This document shows, piece by piece, positions 26,396-34,871 of a DNA stretch of 64,000 bases. The notes under the pieces are model-generated. The model ran no database searches. It had not been told where the DNA came from and saw only the letters and a program-made list of their open reading frames with translations. This DNA comes from Mycolicibacterium sp. CH28. Lineage in GTDB: Bacteria > Actinomycetota > Actinomycetes > Mycobacteriales > Mycobacteriaceae. Location of the stretch: contig NZ_SRLQ01000002.1 in assembly GCF_004745805.1 (NCBI RefSeq), forward strand, positions 372,001 to 436,000, in the 5' to 3' direction. The position numbers and the translations under genes are program-made. Every line of letters begins with the position of its first letter. Position 1 is the first letter of the stretch.

Positions 26396-27550
26396 TTATT
26401 CGCCGCGCTCGACATACGGTCCACCCTCGGCCATGTTCGGGTGCGGTGTGAACCGGACATCCGGGATCATCGTCTGCGGATCGCGGCCCCACGCCTGCTC
26501 GAGTGCGCGCAGCATGCCGGACACACCGGTACCGGTCAGGAACGCGTTGTCGAGCGAGCTCAACGTCAGGTCGAACGTCGCCGAGGTGTTGATGTAGTCG
26601 CCCCGGATGACCTTCGGGATGTTGTCGATCGGGTACGGGGCCGTGATCACCAGCTTCAGCGAGTCGACCAGGTACGGGGCCGCCCGCCCGAGCTGCTTCA
26701 GCGGGCGCTGCAGCAGGGCCAGGTTGGTGTCGAAGTCGGCACGCGACTGCGACAGCGTCTGGTCGGTGATCCTGCTGAACCGCCCGAGTGCCTCGACCGC
26801 GCCGGTGAACCTGTCCCTGGCATCGGCGAAATACTTGATCAGCGGCGGGAATTCGGTCAGCACGCGGTCCAGAGTGGCGTTGCGCGCCGCCACGATCGAC
26901 ACCAGCTCGTTGGTCTTGTCGATCGCGCGAGTCAGGTCATCGCGCTGCTGGTTGAGCTGATCGGTGAAGGTGTTCAGCTTGCCCAGGAAGTCACGGATCT
27001 GATCGGCATTGCCGGTCAGGATGTTGCTGACCTCGGTCTGGATGATCTCCAGGTTGGGGATGCCGCCGCCGCGTAGCACGGTGGCGATGCTGGCCAGCGT
27101 GCGTTCGGTCGTCGGGAACGACTGGGAGTTCTTCAGCGGGATCGTCGCGCCGTTTCGCAGCGGTTCCGGCGACGGATTCGGCGGTGGATCGAGCTCCACG
27201 TGCTGGGTACCCAAGATGCTGGTCTGGCCGATCCGCGCAATTGCGTTGGCGGGCAGCTTGACTCCGGGCTCCAGGGCCAGCGTCAGGGTCGGAATCCAGT
27301 TCTTCAGCTCGATGGCGCGCACCGAGCCCACGAACACGTCGGCAACCCGCACGCGGCTGTTGACGTTGAGCGCCAACGTATCCGGCATCTGGACGTAGAT
27401 GGTCATGTTGCCCTTGCCGGTGCCGGGCCCTCCCGGCATCGGCACGTTGGCGATACCGCGCCAGCCACATGACGTCAGCACCAGCGCCGTCACCAGCAGC
27501 ACCAACCCCCGCCAGCCGAGCCGGCGGGTGGTGCTGATGAACGCACTCAC
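26396..27550 (-). CDS. mce1E: Mce family lipoprotein Mce1E (LprK)
   Basis: The 384-residue lipoprotein is the Mce1 subunit anchored by lipid. The lipobox is VLTSC with Cys28, preceded by RRLGWRGLVLLVTAL. The MCE domain follows (VRVADVFVGSVRAIELKNWI). A helical region with RDDLTRAIDKTNELVSIVAA then leads to a short C-terminus. Its start overlaps mce1D by four bases (ATGA). Lipidated E subunits are a fixed trait of mce operons. Confidence 0.93.
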   Translation of the reverse strand: MSAFISTTRRLGWRGLVLLVTALVLTSCGWRGIANVPMPGGPGTGKGNMTIYVQMPDTLALNVNSRVRVADVFVGSVRAIELKNWIPTLTLALEPGVKLPANAIARIGQTSILGTQHVELDPPPNPSPEPLRNGATIPLKNSQSFPTTERTLASIATVLRGGGIPNLEIIQTEVSNILTGNADQIRDFLGKLNTFTDQLNQQRDDLTRAIDKTNELVSIVAARNATLDRVLTEFPPLIKYFADARDRFTGAVEALGRFSRITDQTLSQSRADFDTNLALLQRPLKQLGRAAPYLVDSLKLVITAPYPIDNIPKVIRGDYINTSATFDLTLSSLDNAFLTGTGVSGMLRALEQAWGRDPQTMIPDVRFTPHPNMAEGGPYVERGE

Positions 27551-29166
27551 TGTCCACTCCCCATCTCAGCGGGCAGCGCGGGCCCGGGCGGGGCGGCCGG
27601 GGCCGGGGCCGGGGCACCACCGTTGATCTGTTGCGACACCGGCAGCGGGCCGGGCACCACGTCCGGTCCTGGCGGCGGTGGCGGCGGCGCACCCGGGTAC
27701 CACGGCGGCGGCAGCGGGTTGTACTCGCTGTAGGAGTTCGGCGGGGCGCCACCGGGCGGGCCGGCCGGCGGGACCGAGGCGGGGTCGGGCCCGCCCATCA
27801 GCGCGGCCAGCGAATCGGGGGTGAGCATGTTGGCGGTGAACGCCTGCACGTCCACACCCTGCATACCCGGGGCCACGATCCAGCCCGGCTCGTGATTGCC
27901 GTGCGAGAACAACGTGTCCCGCGACCAGACGCCGGGCACCGTCGTGTCCTTGTAGCCCGGCGGCGGCTGCAGGCGCGGCTCCGAATAGGCGATGTACTTG
28001 GGCAACGTCTCCGCCGTCGAGAACTGGTTGACACCGAACGGCGGGAAGTTGAACTTGATCGCGTCCATGATCGGCGCGAGGTACTGCGCGCACATCTCGG
28101 CCGAATCCTGGTAGCCCAACCGGCTGCCGGATTGGATTGCGCTGCAGATGAACTGCATCGGGTTGGCGAAGCTCGCGACCGTCGGGATGGCCACCAGCGC
28201 ACCGTGCGTCGGATGGTAGATGTTCTGCAGGTTGGCGGCCAGGTTCGGGTAGACGTGCAACACCGTCTCCAGGCCGTTGCGGGATTCCGGCTGCAGGACG
28301 GCATTGGTGACATCGGCAAGGTTGTTGATGTCCTTGCCGAGCACCGAGCCGTTGTCCTTGACGAACTTGCGCGCGGTGGTCAGCAGCGTGTCAATGTCCT
28401 TGACCGCCTTGGCAACTTCCTGATCGGAGTTGCTGAACGAGTTGGTGAAGGTGGCCAGGTTGTTGTTCAGCGACACCAACTGCTGGTCACTCTTGTGCAG
28501 TGCGTTGACGAACAGGGCCAGGCTCTTGAGCACGGCGAAGAAGTCACCGCGCCCCTCGTTCAGCGCGGTCACCGCATCCGAGAGGGCCCGCAGCGTCGTG
28601 TTGATCTGCTGCCCCTTGCCGTCCAGTCCATTGGCGAAGGACTCCAGGACGTCGCCGAAGGGGCCCTTGGGCTGATCGGGGGTGGGGCCGAGTTTGGTGA
28701 CAATGTCGGAGATCTGGTTGCGCAGGTCGTCCCATTCGACCGGCACCTGGGTGCGTTCGATCGGGATGACGGCGTTGTCGGCCAGCACCGCTCCGCCGGT
28801 GTAGGCCGGCGCCAGCTGAACCACCCGGGAAGCCACCAGACTCGGGTTGAGGATCGTCGCGGTGGCGTCGGCGGGCACCTTGTACTTGTTGGCGTAGTGG
28901 AAGGTGACCCGCATCTTGTCGCCGGCCGGTTCGATCTTGTCGATGTTGCCGACCTGCACGCCCATGATCTGGACCCGGTCGCCCGGATACAGCGCCAACG
29001 CCTCCGGGAAATAGGCGACGACGGTATTGGTGGTCAGCTTCTTGTAGAACTGGTAGCCGACCAGCGCCGCGACCAGCCCGAGAATCACCACGACCGTGCC
29101 GACGATGACGGACATCCGAGACATCTTCGGTAGGCCCAGGTTACGAATGCTGAAGACAGTCGACAT
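27547..29166 (-). CDS. mce1D: Mce family protein Mce1D
   Basis: The 539-residue Mce subunit has an N-terminal helix (IVGTVVVILGLVAALVGYQF), an MCE domain (ALYPGDRVQIMGVQVGNIDK at about residues 60-80), a long helical stretch, and a Pro/Gly-rich disordered C-terminal tail (residues about 465-539). The tail is longer than in the partner subunits except Mce1C. The stop overlaps mce1E and the gap to mce1C is 3 bp, so translation is continuous along the operon. Confidence 0.93.
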   Translation of the reverse strand: MSTVFSIRNLGLPKMSRMSVIVGTVVVILGLVAALVGYQFYKKLTTNTVVAYFPEALALYPGDRVQIMGVQVGNIDKIEPAGDKMRVTFHYANKYKVPADATATILNPSLVASRVVQLAPAYTGGAVLADNAVIPIERTQVPVEWDDLRNQISDIVTKLGPTPDQPKGPFGDVLESFANGLDGKGQQINTTLRALSDAVTALNEGRGDFFAVLKSLALFVNALHKSDQQLVSLNNNLATFTNSFSNSDQEVAKAVKDIDTLLTTARKFVKDNGSVLGKDINNLADVTNAVLQPESRNGLETVLHVYPNLAANLQNIYHPTHGALVAIPTVASFANPMQFICSAIQSGSRLGYQDSAEMCAQYLAPIMDAIKFNFPPFGVNQFSTAETLPKYIAYSEPRLQPPPGYKDTTVPGVWSRDTLFSHGNHEPGWIVAPGMQGVDVQAFTANMLTPDSLAALMGGPDPASVPPAGPPGGAPPNSYSEYNPLPPPWYPGAPPPPPPGPDVVPGPLPVSQQINGGAPAPAPAAPPGPALPAEMGSGQ

Positions 29167-29169
29167 CGG

Positions 29170-30717
29170 TTAGGCTCCCCCTCCCTGATCGACGGGCGCC
29201 AGGGCGCCGACCGGCGGAACCTGGGGACCCGGTCCCGGCGGCGGGATCGGTCCGACGAGCGCGTTCGGCGGCGGCGCATAGCCGGGGATATCGCTGGCCG
29301 GACCCGGCAACGGGCCGACCGGCACGGTGCGCGCCCCCGGCGGGCCGGGAGCCAGCGGCGGTGCCGGAACGCCGGCCACGTTGGGTGAAAGCTCACCGGG
29401 GAAGGCCGCACTCGGAACACCGGGCCCACCGACCGCGGCCGGATTGGGCGCCGAGATCGGCACGTCGGCGGCCGGGTACGCCGGCCCGCCGAACGGGCCC
29501 TCCGTGAGCCCGGCACACGGCAGCGGGTTCGCCGACGTCGGAATCCCATCCGCCGGTGGGGTGTACGAGCACGGCGAGCCGGGGCCGACGGCGGGACCCG
29601 GATGGTCCGGTGTGCCTTCCAACGGGGTCGGGGCCGGCGGCGGTGCACCATTGGGCTGACGCTGCCCGTTGGGGTCGGGGAACCGGAAGGCCGGCAGACC
29701 CGCGTTGCGCCAGAACTCCTCGGGGTCGATGCCGCGCTTCTTGAACGCGGCGTCCACCCACGGCTGCAGGATCTGGTAGGGCACCAGGTTGACCACAAGC
29801 ACCTTGAAGTACGGGCCCGACCCGATCGCCTCGGCCAGCGCGCCCATGAACTTCGACGCGGTGATCAGCACGTCGGATAGGTCCGTCTTGTGCTTCACCA
29901 GCACGTTGCTGATCGTATTGAGCTGCTGCAGAACATGATTCAGGTTCGGATTGTCGTTGACGAACCCGGCGAACTGCTCGGAGATGTGCGAGACGTTGGC
30001 CAGCAGATTGTCGACCTCGGCCCGGCGTTCGTTGACCGCGGCCAGCAGGGTCTGGGCGTTGACCGCCAGCCGGTTGATCTGTTCGCTGCGGTTGCCCAGC
30101 ACGGCGGCGACCTTGTTGGCGTTGGCCAGCAGCTGTTTGAACTGTTCGTCGCGCTTGCCGATGGTGTCGGAGAACCGGGCCACCCCGTCCAGCGCCGCGC
30201 TCAAGTGCGGGTAGGTCTGGTCGATGGTCTCCGACAGCACGTTCAACGAGCGCTTGACGGTGTCGATGTCCCAGCCGGCGGCGGCCTTCGTCACGTCGAA
30301 CACGGCGTCGTAGATCTGGTAGGGGGTTGCGGTCTGCCCGACCGGTAGCACACCGCGGGCCTGGAGCTTCTTGGCGCCGCGCGGCTCGATCTCCAGCACG
30401 CGCTTGCCCAGGATCGTCTCGGTGCGGATGGCCACCCGACTCTCAGTGCCGATCTGCCTGGCGCCCAAGCCGAATCCGATGCGGACGTGGTCGCCGTCGA
30501 TCTTCAGCGACTTCACGTCACCGACGTCCATACCGGCGATGCGTACCTTGTCGCCGGCATTGAGGCCCGCGCTATCGGTGAAGTCGCCGTAGTAGATCGG
30601 CTGGGCGAACAGCTGCGGGATACCCGAGAAGCTTTGGCCCACAAGGATCACCAAGACGATGATCATGATGCCGGCCAGGCCGTTCTTGATCCGGTTGGGA
30701 GTTTCTAGGGTCCTCAT
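29170..30717 (-). CDS. mce1C: Mce family protein Mce1C
   Basis: The 515-residue Mce subunit starts MRTLETPNRIKNGLAGI, followed by a helix (IMIIVLVILVGQSF), an MCE domain with GLNAGDKVRIAGMDVGDVKS, helical repeats, and a very Pro/Gly-rich tail from about residue 355 on. The ATG at 30717 is chosen over one 12 bases upstream because it overlaps the mce1B stop as ATGA and gives the same length as Rv0171. The tail may interact with the cell wall. Confidence 0.93.
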   Translation of the reverse strand: MRTLETPNRIKNGLAGIMIIVLVILVGQSFSGIPQLFAQPIYYGDFTDSAGLNAGDKVRIAGMDVGDVKSLKIDGDHVRIGFGLGARQIGTESRVAIRTETILGKRVLEIEPRGAKKLQARGVLPVGQTATPYQIYDAVFDVTKAAAGWDIDTVKRSLNVLSETIDQTYPHLSAALDGVARFSDTIGKRDEQFKQLLANANKVAAVLGNRSEQINRLAVNAQTLLAAVNERRAEVDNLLANVSHISEQFAGFVNDNPNLNHVLQQLNTISNVLVKHKTDLSDVLITASKFMGALAEAIGSGPYFKVLVVNLVPYQILQPWVDAAFKKRGIDPEEFWRNAGLPAFRFPDPNGQRQPNGAPPPAPTPLEGTPDHPGPAVGPGSPCSYTPPADGIPTSANPLPCAGLTEGPFGGPAYPAADVPISAPNPAAVGGPGVPSAAFPGELSPNVAGVPAPPLAPGPPGARTVPVGPLPGPASDIPGYAPPPNALVGPIPPPGPGPQVPPVGALAPVDQGGGA

Positions 30718-31754
30718 TGCGGGGTGCACCTACCCGTGGGCTGCTGGGTGATCTTGACGGTACGGACCGGGCCACCCGGCTGCAGGCCGTTGAGCTTCAG
30801 GTTGATGTCACACAGGTAGAAGTTGAAGAAGTCGCCGTAGATGCCACCGGCGCGGCCGATCATCTTGACCGCCTGCGGCAACCTGGTCAACAGATCGTCG
30901 AGCCGTTCCTGACCGTCAGCCAGCGGTTGCTGAACGGTCTCGAGCTTGGCGATGGTGTCCTTGAGCTGAGGCCGGTCGTCGGCCAGCAGGTCACCGAGGG
31001 TGCCCGCGGCGTTACTGATGTCCGCGGTCGCGGCGGCCAGCGGGTCGGCGCGGTTGCGCAGTCCGGTGATGAGCACCTCGAAGTTGTTGACGGTGTCGTC
31101 GAACTCCTTCTCGTGCTTGACCGTTGTGCCCAGCACCGTGTTCAGGTTGGTGATCACGTCACCGATGGCCTGGTCGCGATCGGCCAGCGCCGAGGTGAGC
31201 TGCGCGGTCTGGTCGAGGATGTCGTTGATGGTGCCACCCTGTCCCTGGAAGACGGTGATCAGCGACGAGGCGATGGTGTTGACCTTCTCCGGATCCAGCG
31301 ACTTGAACAGCGGCTTGAACCCGCCGATGAGCGCATCGAGATCCAACGCGGGCTGGGTGCGAGCCAGCGGGATGAAGCCGCCGGCCGGCAGGATCCGGTC
31401 GGCGCCCTCGCCGGTACCGCGGTCGAGGTTGACGTAGCGGTTGCCGATCAGGTCCTGGTAGCGGATTTGGGCGGTGGTCGACTGGTACAGCGGCAGACTC
31501 CGGTCGACGTTCAGGGTGACCAACACCCGCTGACCGTCATCGATGAGTTTGATGTCGGAGACCTTGCCGACCTCCACGCCACCGGCACGCACGAACTGGC
31601 CGTCGCGCAGCCCGCTGGCGTTGCTGAATTCAGCGGTATAGGCGGTGGTCCGATCGAACCGGAACTGCCCGAAGACGACGACGATGATCGCCGTGAAGAG
31701 CAGCAGCACGAATGAGAACGCCGCGAGTTTGACTGCTGTGCCGGTGATTTTCAT
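30714..31754 (-). CDS. mce1B: Mce family protein Mce1B
   Basis: The 346-residue Mce subunit has an N-terminal helix (AFSFVLLLFTAIIVVVFGQF), MCE domain (GLRDGQFVRAGGVEVGKVSD), and a helical region ending in CDINLKLNGLQPGG. It is the shortest subunit, without the low-complexity tail. Both ends overlap their neighbours by four bases. Confidence 0.93.
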   Translation of the reverse strand: MKITGTAVKLAAFSFVLLLFTAIIVVVFGQFRFDRTTAYTAEFSNASGLRDGQFVRAGGVEVGKVSDIKLIDDGQRVLVTLNVDRSLPLYQSTTAQIRYQDLIGNRYVNLDRGTGEGADRILPAGGFIPLARTQPALDLDALIGGFKPLFKSLDPEKVNTIASSLITVFQGQGGTINDILDQTAQLTSALADRDQAIGDVITNLNTVLGTTVKHEKEFDDTVNNFEVLITGLRNRADPLAAATADISNAAGTLGDLLADDRPQLKDTIAKLETVQQPLADGQERLDDLLTRLPQAVKMIGRAGGIYGDFFNFYLCDINLKLNGLQPGGPVRTVKITQQPTGRCTPQ

Positions 31755-32962
31755 GGGTTGATCGTGTTCTCCCCGACTTGGCGGCCCCAGACGTACTCGG
31801 TGAGGATGGGCTGGCCGAGCTCGAAGTGGTTGTACGGCGCGAGCGAGGCACCGTCGTCGACCACCAGGTAGGGCGCCGGCCAGAAGTTTCGGTCGACCTT
31901 CTGCCAGCAGCCGGGCGCCCCGCCGGGCCCGCCATGCCCGTTGACTCGCGGCAAGTTGTCCGGATAGACGTACGGGTTGGGGGCGCCGAGGAACTCGGTG
32001 ACGGTGTTGAGCGAATAGCCGTTACCGCCGAAGGAAGCCAACGCATCCGGCAGCGCCTCGGCCTCGCCGCGGATCTGGCAGTACAGCTGCGGGCTGTACT
32101 TGTCCAGCAGTCGGTTGGTCGGAATGGCGTCGGCTTGGCCGCGAACGAAGTAGGGGCCGCCGCGTTCGAAGATGTCGGCGCCGGTGTTGCCGAAGCCGGT
32201 CGCCGCCAGCAGCGCCGCGTCCAGGTCGCCCTTCTGGGCGTTGAGGGTGCGCGACGTGGTCACGGCGTTGTCCAGGAAGCTCCACAGGTCCGGGCTGGCT
32301 TTGATGTAGACGTCGGCCAGGTTCGACAACTGGCGGATGTTGCTGCGGATCTGGGGCATCTGCGGGTTGATGTCGTCGAGCACGGCGTTGGCGTTGACGA
32401 TCGACTGGCCGAACTTGGTGCCCAGCCCGTCGAGTGCCTCAGCGGTCGCCGACAAGGTCAGGTTGAGCTTGACCGGGTCGACCTTCTCCGAGATCGAGGT
32501 CAACGTCTCGAACAAGGTGTTGAACTCGGTCGTCACGTGCGACACGTCGATCACGTCGGCGCTGGAGATCCGGGTCTTGGTCGGATCCTTCGGGCTGGTG
32601 AAGGCGACGTACTTGTTGCCGAATACGGTGCTGGCCTTGATCTGAGCGTCGACATTGGCCGGGATCAGCGCGATGTATTTGGGGTTCACCGCCAGCGACA
32701 GCTCGGCCATCGCCCGACCGTCGCGATTGACCGACGACACATTGCTGACGCGGCCGATCTCCACCCCGTTGTAGGTCACCTTCGAGCCGGGATCCATCAC
32801 CAGGCCGGCGCGGTCGGAGACCATGGTCAGTTTCGTCTTGGGTGTCAGCGAGCCACGGAACTGCAGGTAGACCAGCGTCGCCAGCGCCACCGCCAGCGCC
32901 AGGAAGACCACCCCCGCCAGCTTGATCGGGGGTCGCCGAGGCGAATTCAACGGATGTCCCAT
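31751..32962 (-). CDS. mce1A: Mce family protein Mce1A
   Basis: The 403-residue first Mce subunit has a helix (LAGVVFLALAVALATLVYL), MCE domain (GLVMDPGSKVTYNGVEIGRV), helical channel region, and a C-terminal domain with YCQIRGEAEALPDAL and PGCWQKVDRN. It is about 50 residues shorter at the C-terminus than M. tuberculosis Mce1A, as recalled. It starts 4 bp after yrbE1B ends. Confidence 0.93.
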   Translation of the reverse strand: MGHPLNSPRRPPIKLAGVVFLALAVALATLVYLQFRGSLTPKTKLTMVSDRAGLVMDPGSKVTYNGVEIGRVSNVSSVNRDGRAMAELSLAVNPKYIALIPANVDAQIKASTVFGNKYVAFTSPKDPTKTRISSADVIDVSHVTTEFNTLFETLTSISEKVDPVKLNLTLSATAEALDGLGTKFGQSIVNANAVLDDINPQMPQIRSNIRQLSNLADVYIKASPDLWSFLDNAVTTSRTLNAQKGDLDAALLAATGFGNTGADIFERGGPYFVRGQADAIPTNRLLDKYSPQLYCQIRGEAEALPDALASFGGNGYSLNTVTEFLGAPNPYVYPDNLPRVNGHGGPGGAPGCWQKVDRNFWPAPYLVVDDGASLAPYNHFELGQPILTEYVWGRQVGENTINP

Positions 32963-32966
32963 GCGG

Positions 32967-33836
32967 CTATACCGTCAGGTTGAAGTTCGGGTTGGTGCCG
33001 TACAGCGCCAACGAGGCCAACAGAACCACGGTCGCGACCGCGACCAGCGACGCACGCATCGAGATGCCGACGGCCTCGCCCACACCGACCGGACCACCGC
33101 TGGCGTTGTAGCCGAAATAGCAGTGGTTGATCATCACGAACACCGCGATGATGATCGCGACGACGAAGGACCAGAACACGTCGTCGGGCCGCAGGAACGT
33201 GCGGAAGTAGTGGTCGTAGGTGCCCGTCGACTGGCCGTAGAACACCGTCGTGGTCAGCTGCGCGGCCAGGAACGACAGCAACAGCGCCATGGCGTACAGC
33301 GGGATGATCACCACCATGCCGGCCAGGATGCGGGTCGACACCAGATAGCTGATGGATTTGATGCCCATCACCTCGAGGGCGTCGATCTCCTCGCTGATCC
33401 GCATGGCACCCAGCTCGGCGGTCGCGCCGGCGCCGACCGTGGCCGCCAGCGAGTGCCCGGACACCAGCGGGGCGACCACACGCACGTTGACCAACGCCGC
33501 GACGAAGCCGGTGAAAGCCTCCACACCGATGTTGCCCAGCGAGGCGTAGCCCTGGATGGCAATGAGCGAGCCACCCGAGAGGGTGACGAAACCGACGATG
33601 GCGATGGTGCCGCCGATCACCGCCATCGCGCCGGTGCCCATCCCGATCTCGGCGATCAGCCGCAGGGTCGCACGGCGGTAATAGCGCAGGGCGTGCGGGA
33701 TCTGGCCGACGGCGGTCACCGTGAACCAGGCCACGTCGCCGACCCGGTCGACGAACCGGCCCGGCGAGGACGCCCACCTGGTCGCGGTGGAGTAGGCCCG
33801 GGGATAGCGGCTGCGCAAGACTGTCGTCGTACTCAT
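32967..33836 (-). CDS. yrbE1B: MlaE-type permease YrbE1B
   Basis: The 289-residue integral membrane permease of the Mce1 ABC importer has about five to six helices. The cytoplasmic coupling motif is MRISEEIDALEVMGI, which contacts the ATPase MceG (not in this window). The C-terminus (FGYNASGGPVGVGEAVG) is also typical. It pairs with YrbE1A to form the inner-membrane channel. It lies one base downstream of yrbE1A. Confidence 0.95.
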   Translation of the reverse strand: MSTTTVLRSRYPRAYSTATRWASSPGRFVDRVGDVAWFTVTAVGQIPHALRYYRRATLRLIAEIGMGTGAMAVIGGTIAIVGFVTLSGGSLIAIQGYASLGNIGVEAFTGFVAALVNVRVVAPLVSGHSLAATVGAGATAELGAMRISEEIDALEVMGIKSISYLVSTRILAGMVVIIPLYAMALLLSFLAAQLTTTVFYGQSTGTYDHYFRTFLRPDDVFWSFVVAIIIAVFVMINHCYFGYNASGGPVGVGEAVGISMRASLVAVATVVLLASLALYGTNPNFNLTV

Positions 33837-33837
33837 G

Positions 33838-34638
33838 TCAGTGCCCCGTTCCGAACCGAACGCCGATGGTCGTCAGCACGACGTTGACGGCGAACAGGGC
33901 GACGACGGAGAGCACGAGCGTCTCGTTCACCGCCGTTCCGAGGCCCTTGGCGCCGCCGGAAACCGTCAGCCCGCGGTAGCACCCGACCAGTCCGGCGATG
34001 AGCCCGAAGGTCAGCGCCTTGACGATCGAGATGATCACCTCGGGCAGCCCGGTGATCAGCGTCAGCGTGGACACGTAGGCGCCGGCGGAGATGTTCTGCA
34101 TGTACACACCGAAGATGAAGCCGCCGACCAGGCCGACGGCGATGACCGCACCGTTGAGTAGGACGGCGACAAACGTCGAGGCGACCACCCGGGGCAGGAC
34201 GAGACGGTGGATCGGGTCGATACCGAGCACCTCGAGGGCGTCGATCTCCTCGCGAATGGTGCGCGCGCCCAGGTCGGCGCAGATGGCCGTCGACCCGGCG
34301 CCGGCGACGACAAGCACGGTCACGATCGGACCGAGCTGGGTCACCGCAGCCAGCGCGGCACCCGCACCGGACACGTCGGCAGCACCGAACTCGACCAGCA
34401 GGATGTTGATCGTGAAGATGATCAGGATGGTGTTGGGAACCGCCACGGCGATGGTCGGCAGGAACGTCACCCGAAACTGAAACCAGCTCTGGATGATGAA
34501 CTCGCGCCACTCGAAGGGCCATTTGGTCGCGGCTTTTGCGGTGAGCACGCACATGCGGAAGAAGCCACCGACAGCGGTCAGCGGCGCACGCATCTTGTCC
34601 TGGACGTAGCCGGAAACCCCGGTCGTCGCCGCGGTCAC
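33838..34638 (-). CDS. yrbE1A: MlaE-type permease YrbE1A
   Basis: The 266-residue permease pairs with YrbE1B. The coupling motif is TIREEIDALEVLGIDPIHRL; GLIAGLVGCYRGLTVSGGAK and GLGTAVNETLVLS follow. The GTG at 34638 is chosen because the protein then begins TAATTGVSGYVQDKM, which aligns with the recalled Rv0167 start. A GTG four codons earlier (34650) is possible. A 233-bp gap separates it from fadD5 on the same strand and may hold a second promoter. Confidence 0.93.
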   Translation of the reverse strand: MTAATTGVSGYVQDKMRAPLTAVGGFFRMCVLTAKAATKWPFEWREFIIQSWFQFRVTFLPTIAVAVPNTILIIFTINILLVEFGAADVSGAGAALAAVTQLGPIVTVLVVAGAGSTAICADLGARTIREEIDALEVLGIDPIHRLVLPRVVASTFVAVLLNGAVIAVGLVGGFIFGVYMQNISAGAYVSTLTLITGLPEVIISIVKALTFGLIAGLVGCYRGLTVSGGAKGLGTAVNETLVLSVVALFAVNVVLTTIGVRFGTGH

Positions 34639-34743
34639 CGGGGCGCCCACAGGACGAGACCACGTTGGTCGTCGCGGCTCAACGGCAGTCCGTCTCGCAC
34701 GTACCCTCCTCGCCCCATCCCGCAGTCCGTGAGTGACGTCTCC

Positions 34744-34757
34744 CTACTCCTGAGTAG
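34744..34757. promoter_or_regulatory. Palindrome in the fadD5-yrbE1A gap
   Basis: CTACTC-CT-GAGTAG is a perfect inverted repeat about 106 bp upstream of yrbE1A. An internal promoter is known in the matching gap of M. tuberculosis. This may be its regulator site, but no consensus was recognised. Confidence 0.35.
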
Positions 34758-34871
34758 TAAGGCGGACCACAGGAATGTACCCGATGGCTGGCGGGCATTG
34801 CACCGCATCGGCACGATTAACCCTCCATCGTCATTTCCACGAACTTGTCGCATCGCCAAGTGGTCCGTCAC

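Noticed and set aside
27631..29133. Plus-strand 500-codon frame opposite mce1D
   Set aside because: It is a mirror frame of mce1D with biased Arg/Val/Asp content and no recognisable domain.
27560..29700. Pro/Gly-rich repetitive coding in mce1D and mce1C tails
   Set aside because: Low-complexity C-terminal tails are normal in Mce C and D subunits and show no regular repeat unit.
31000..31437. Plus-strand frame opposite mce1B resembling a Ser-rich protein
   Set aside because: It is the third-frame shadow of mce1B with no ribosome binding site or motif.
33360..34260. Near-identical sequence block around CTCGAGGGCGTCGATCTCCTC in both permease genes
   Set aside because: It encodes the shared EEIDALEV coupling motif of YrbE1A and YrbE1B, so it is paralogy rather than a repeat element.
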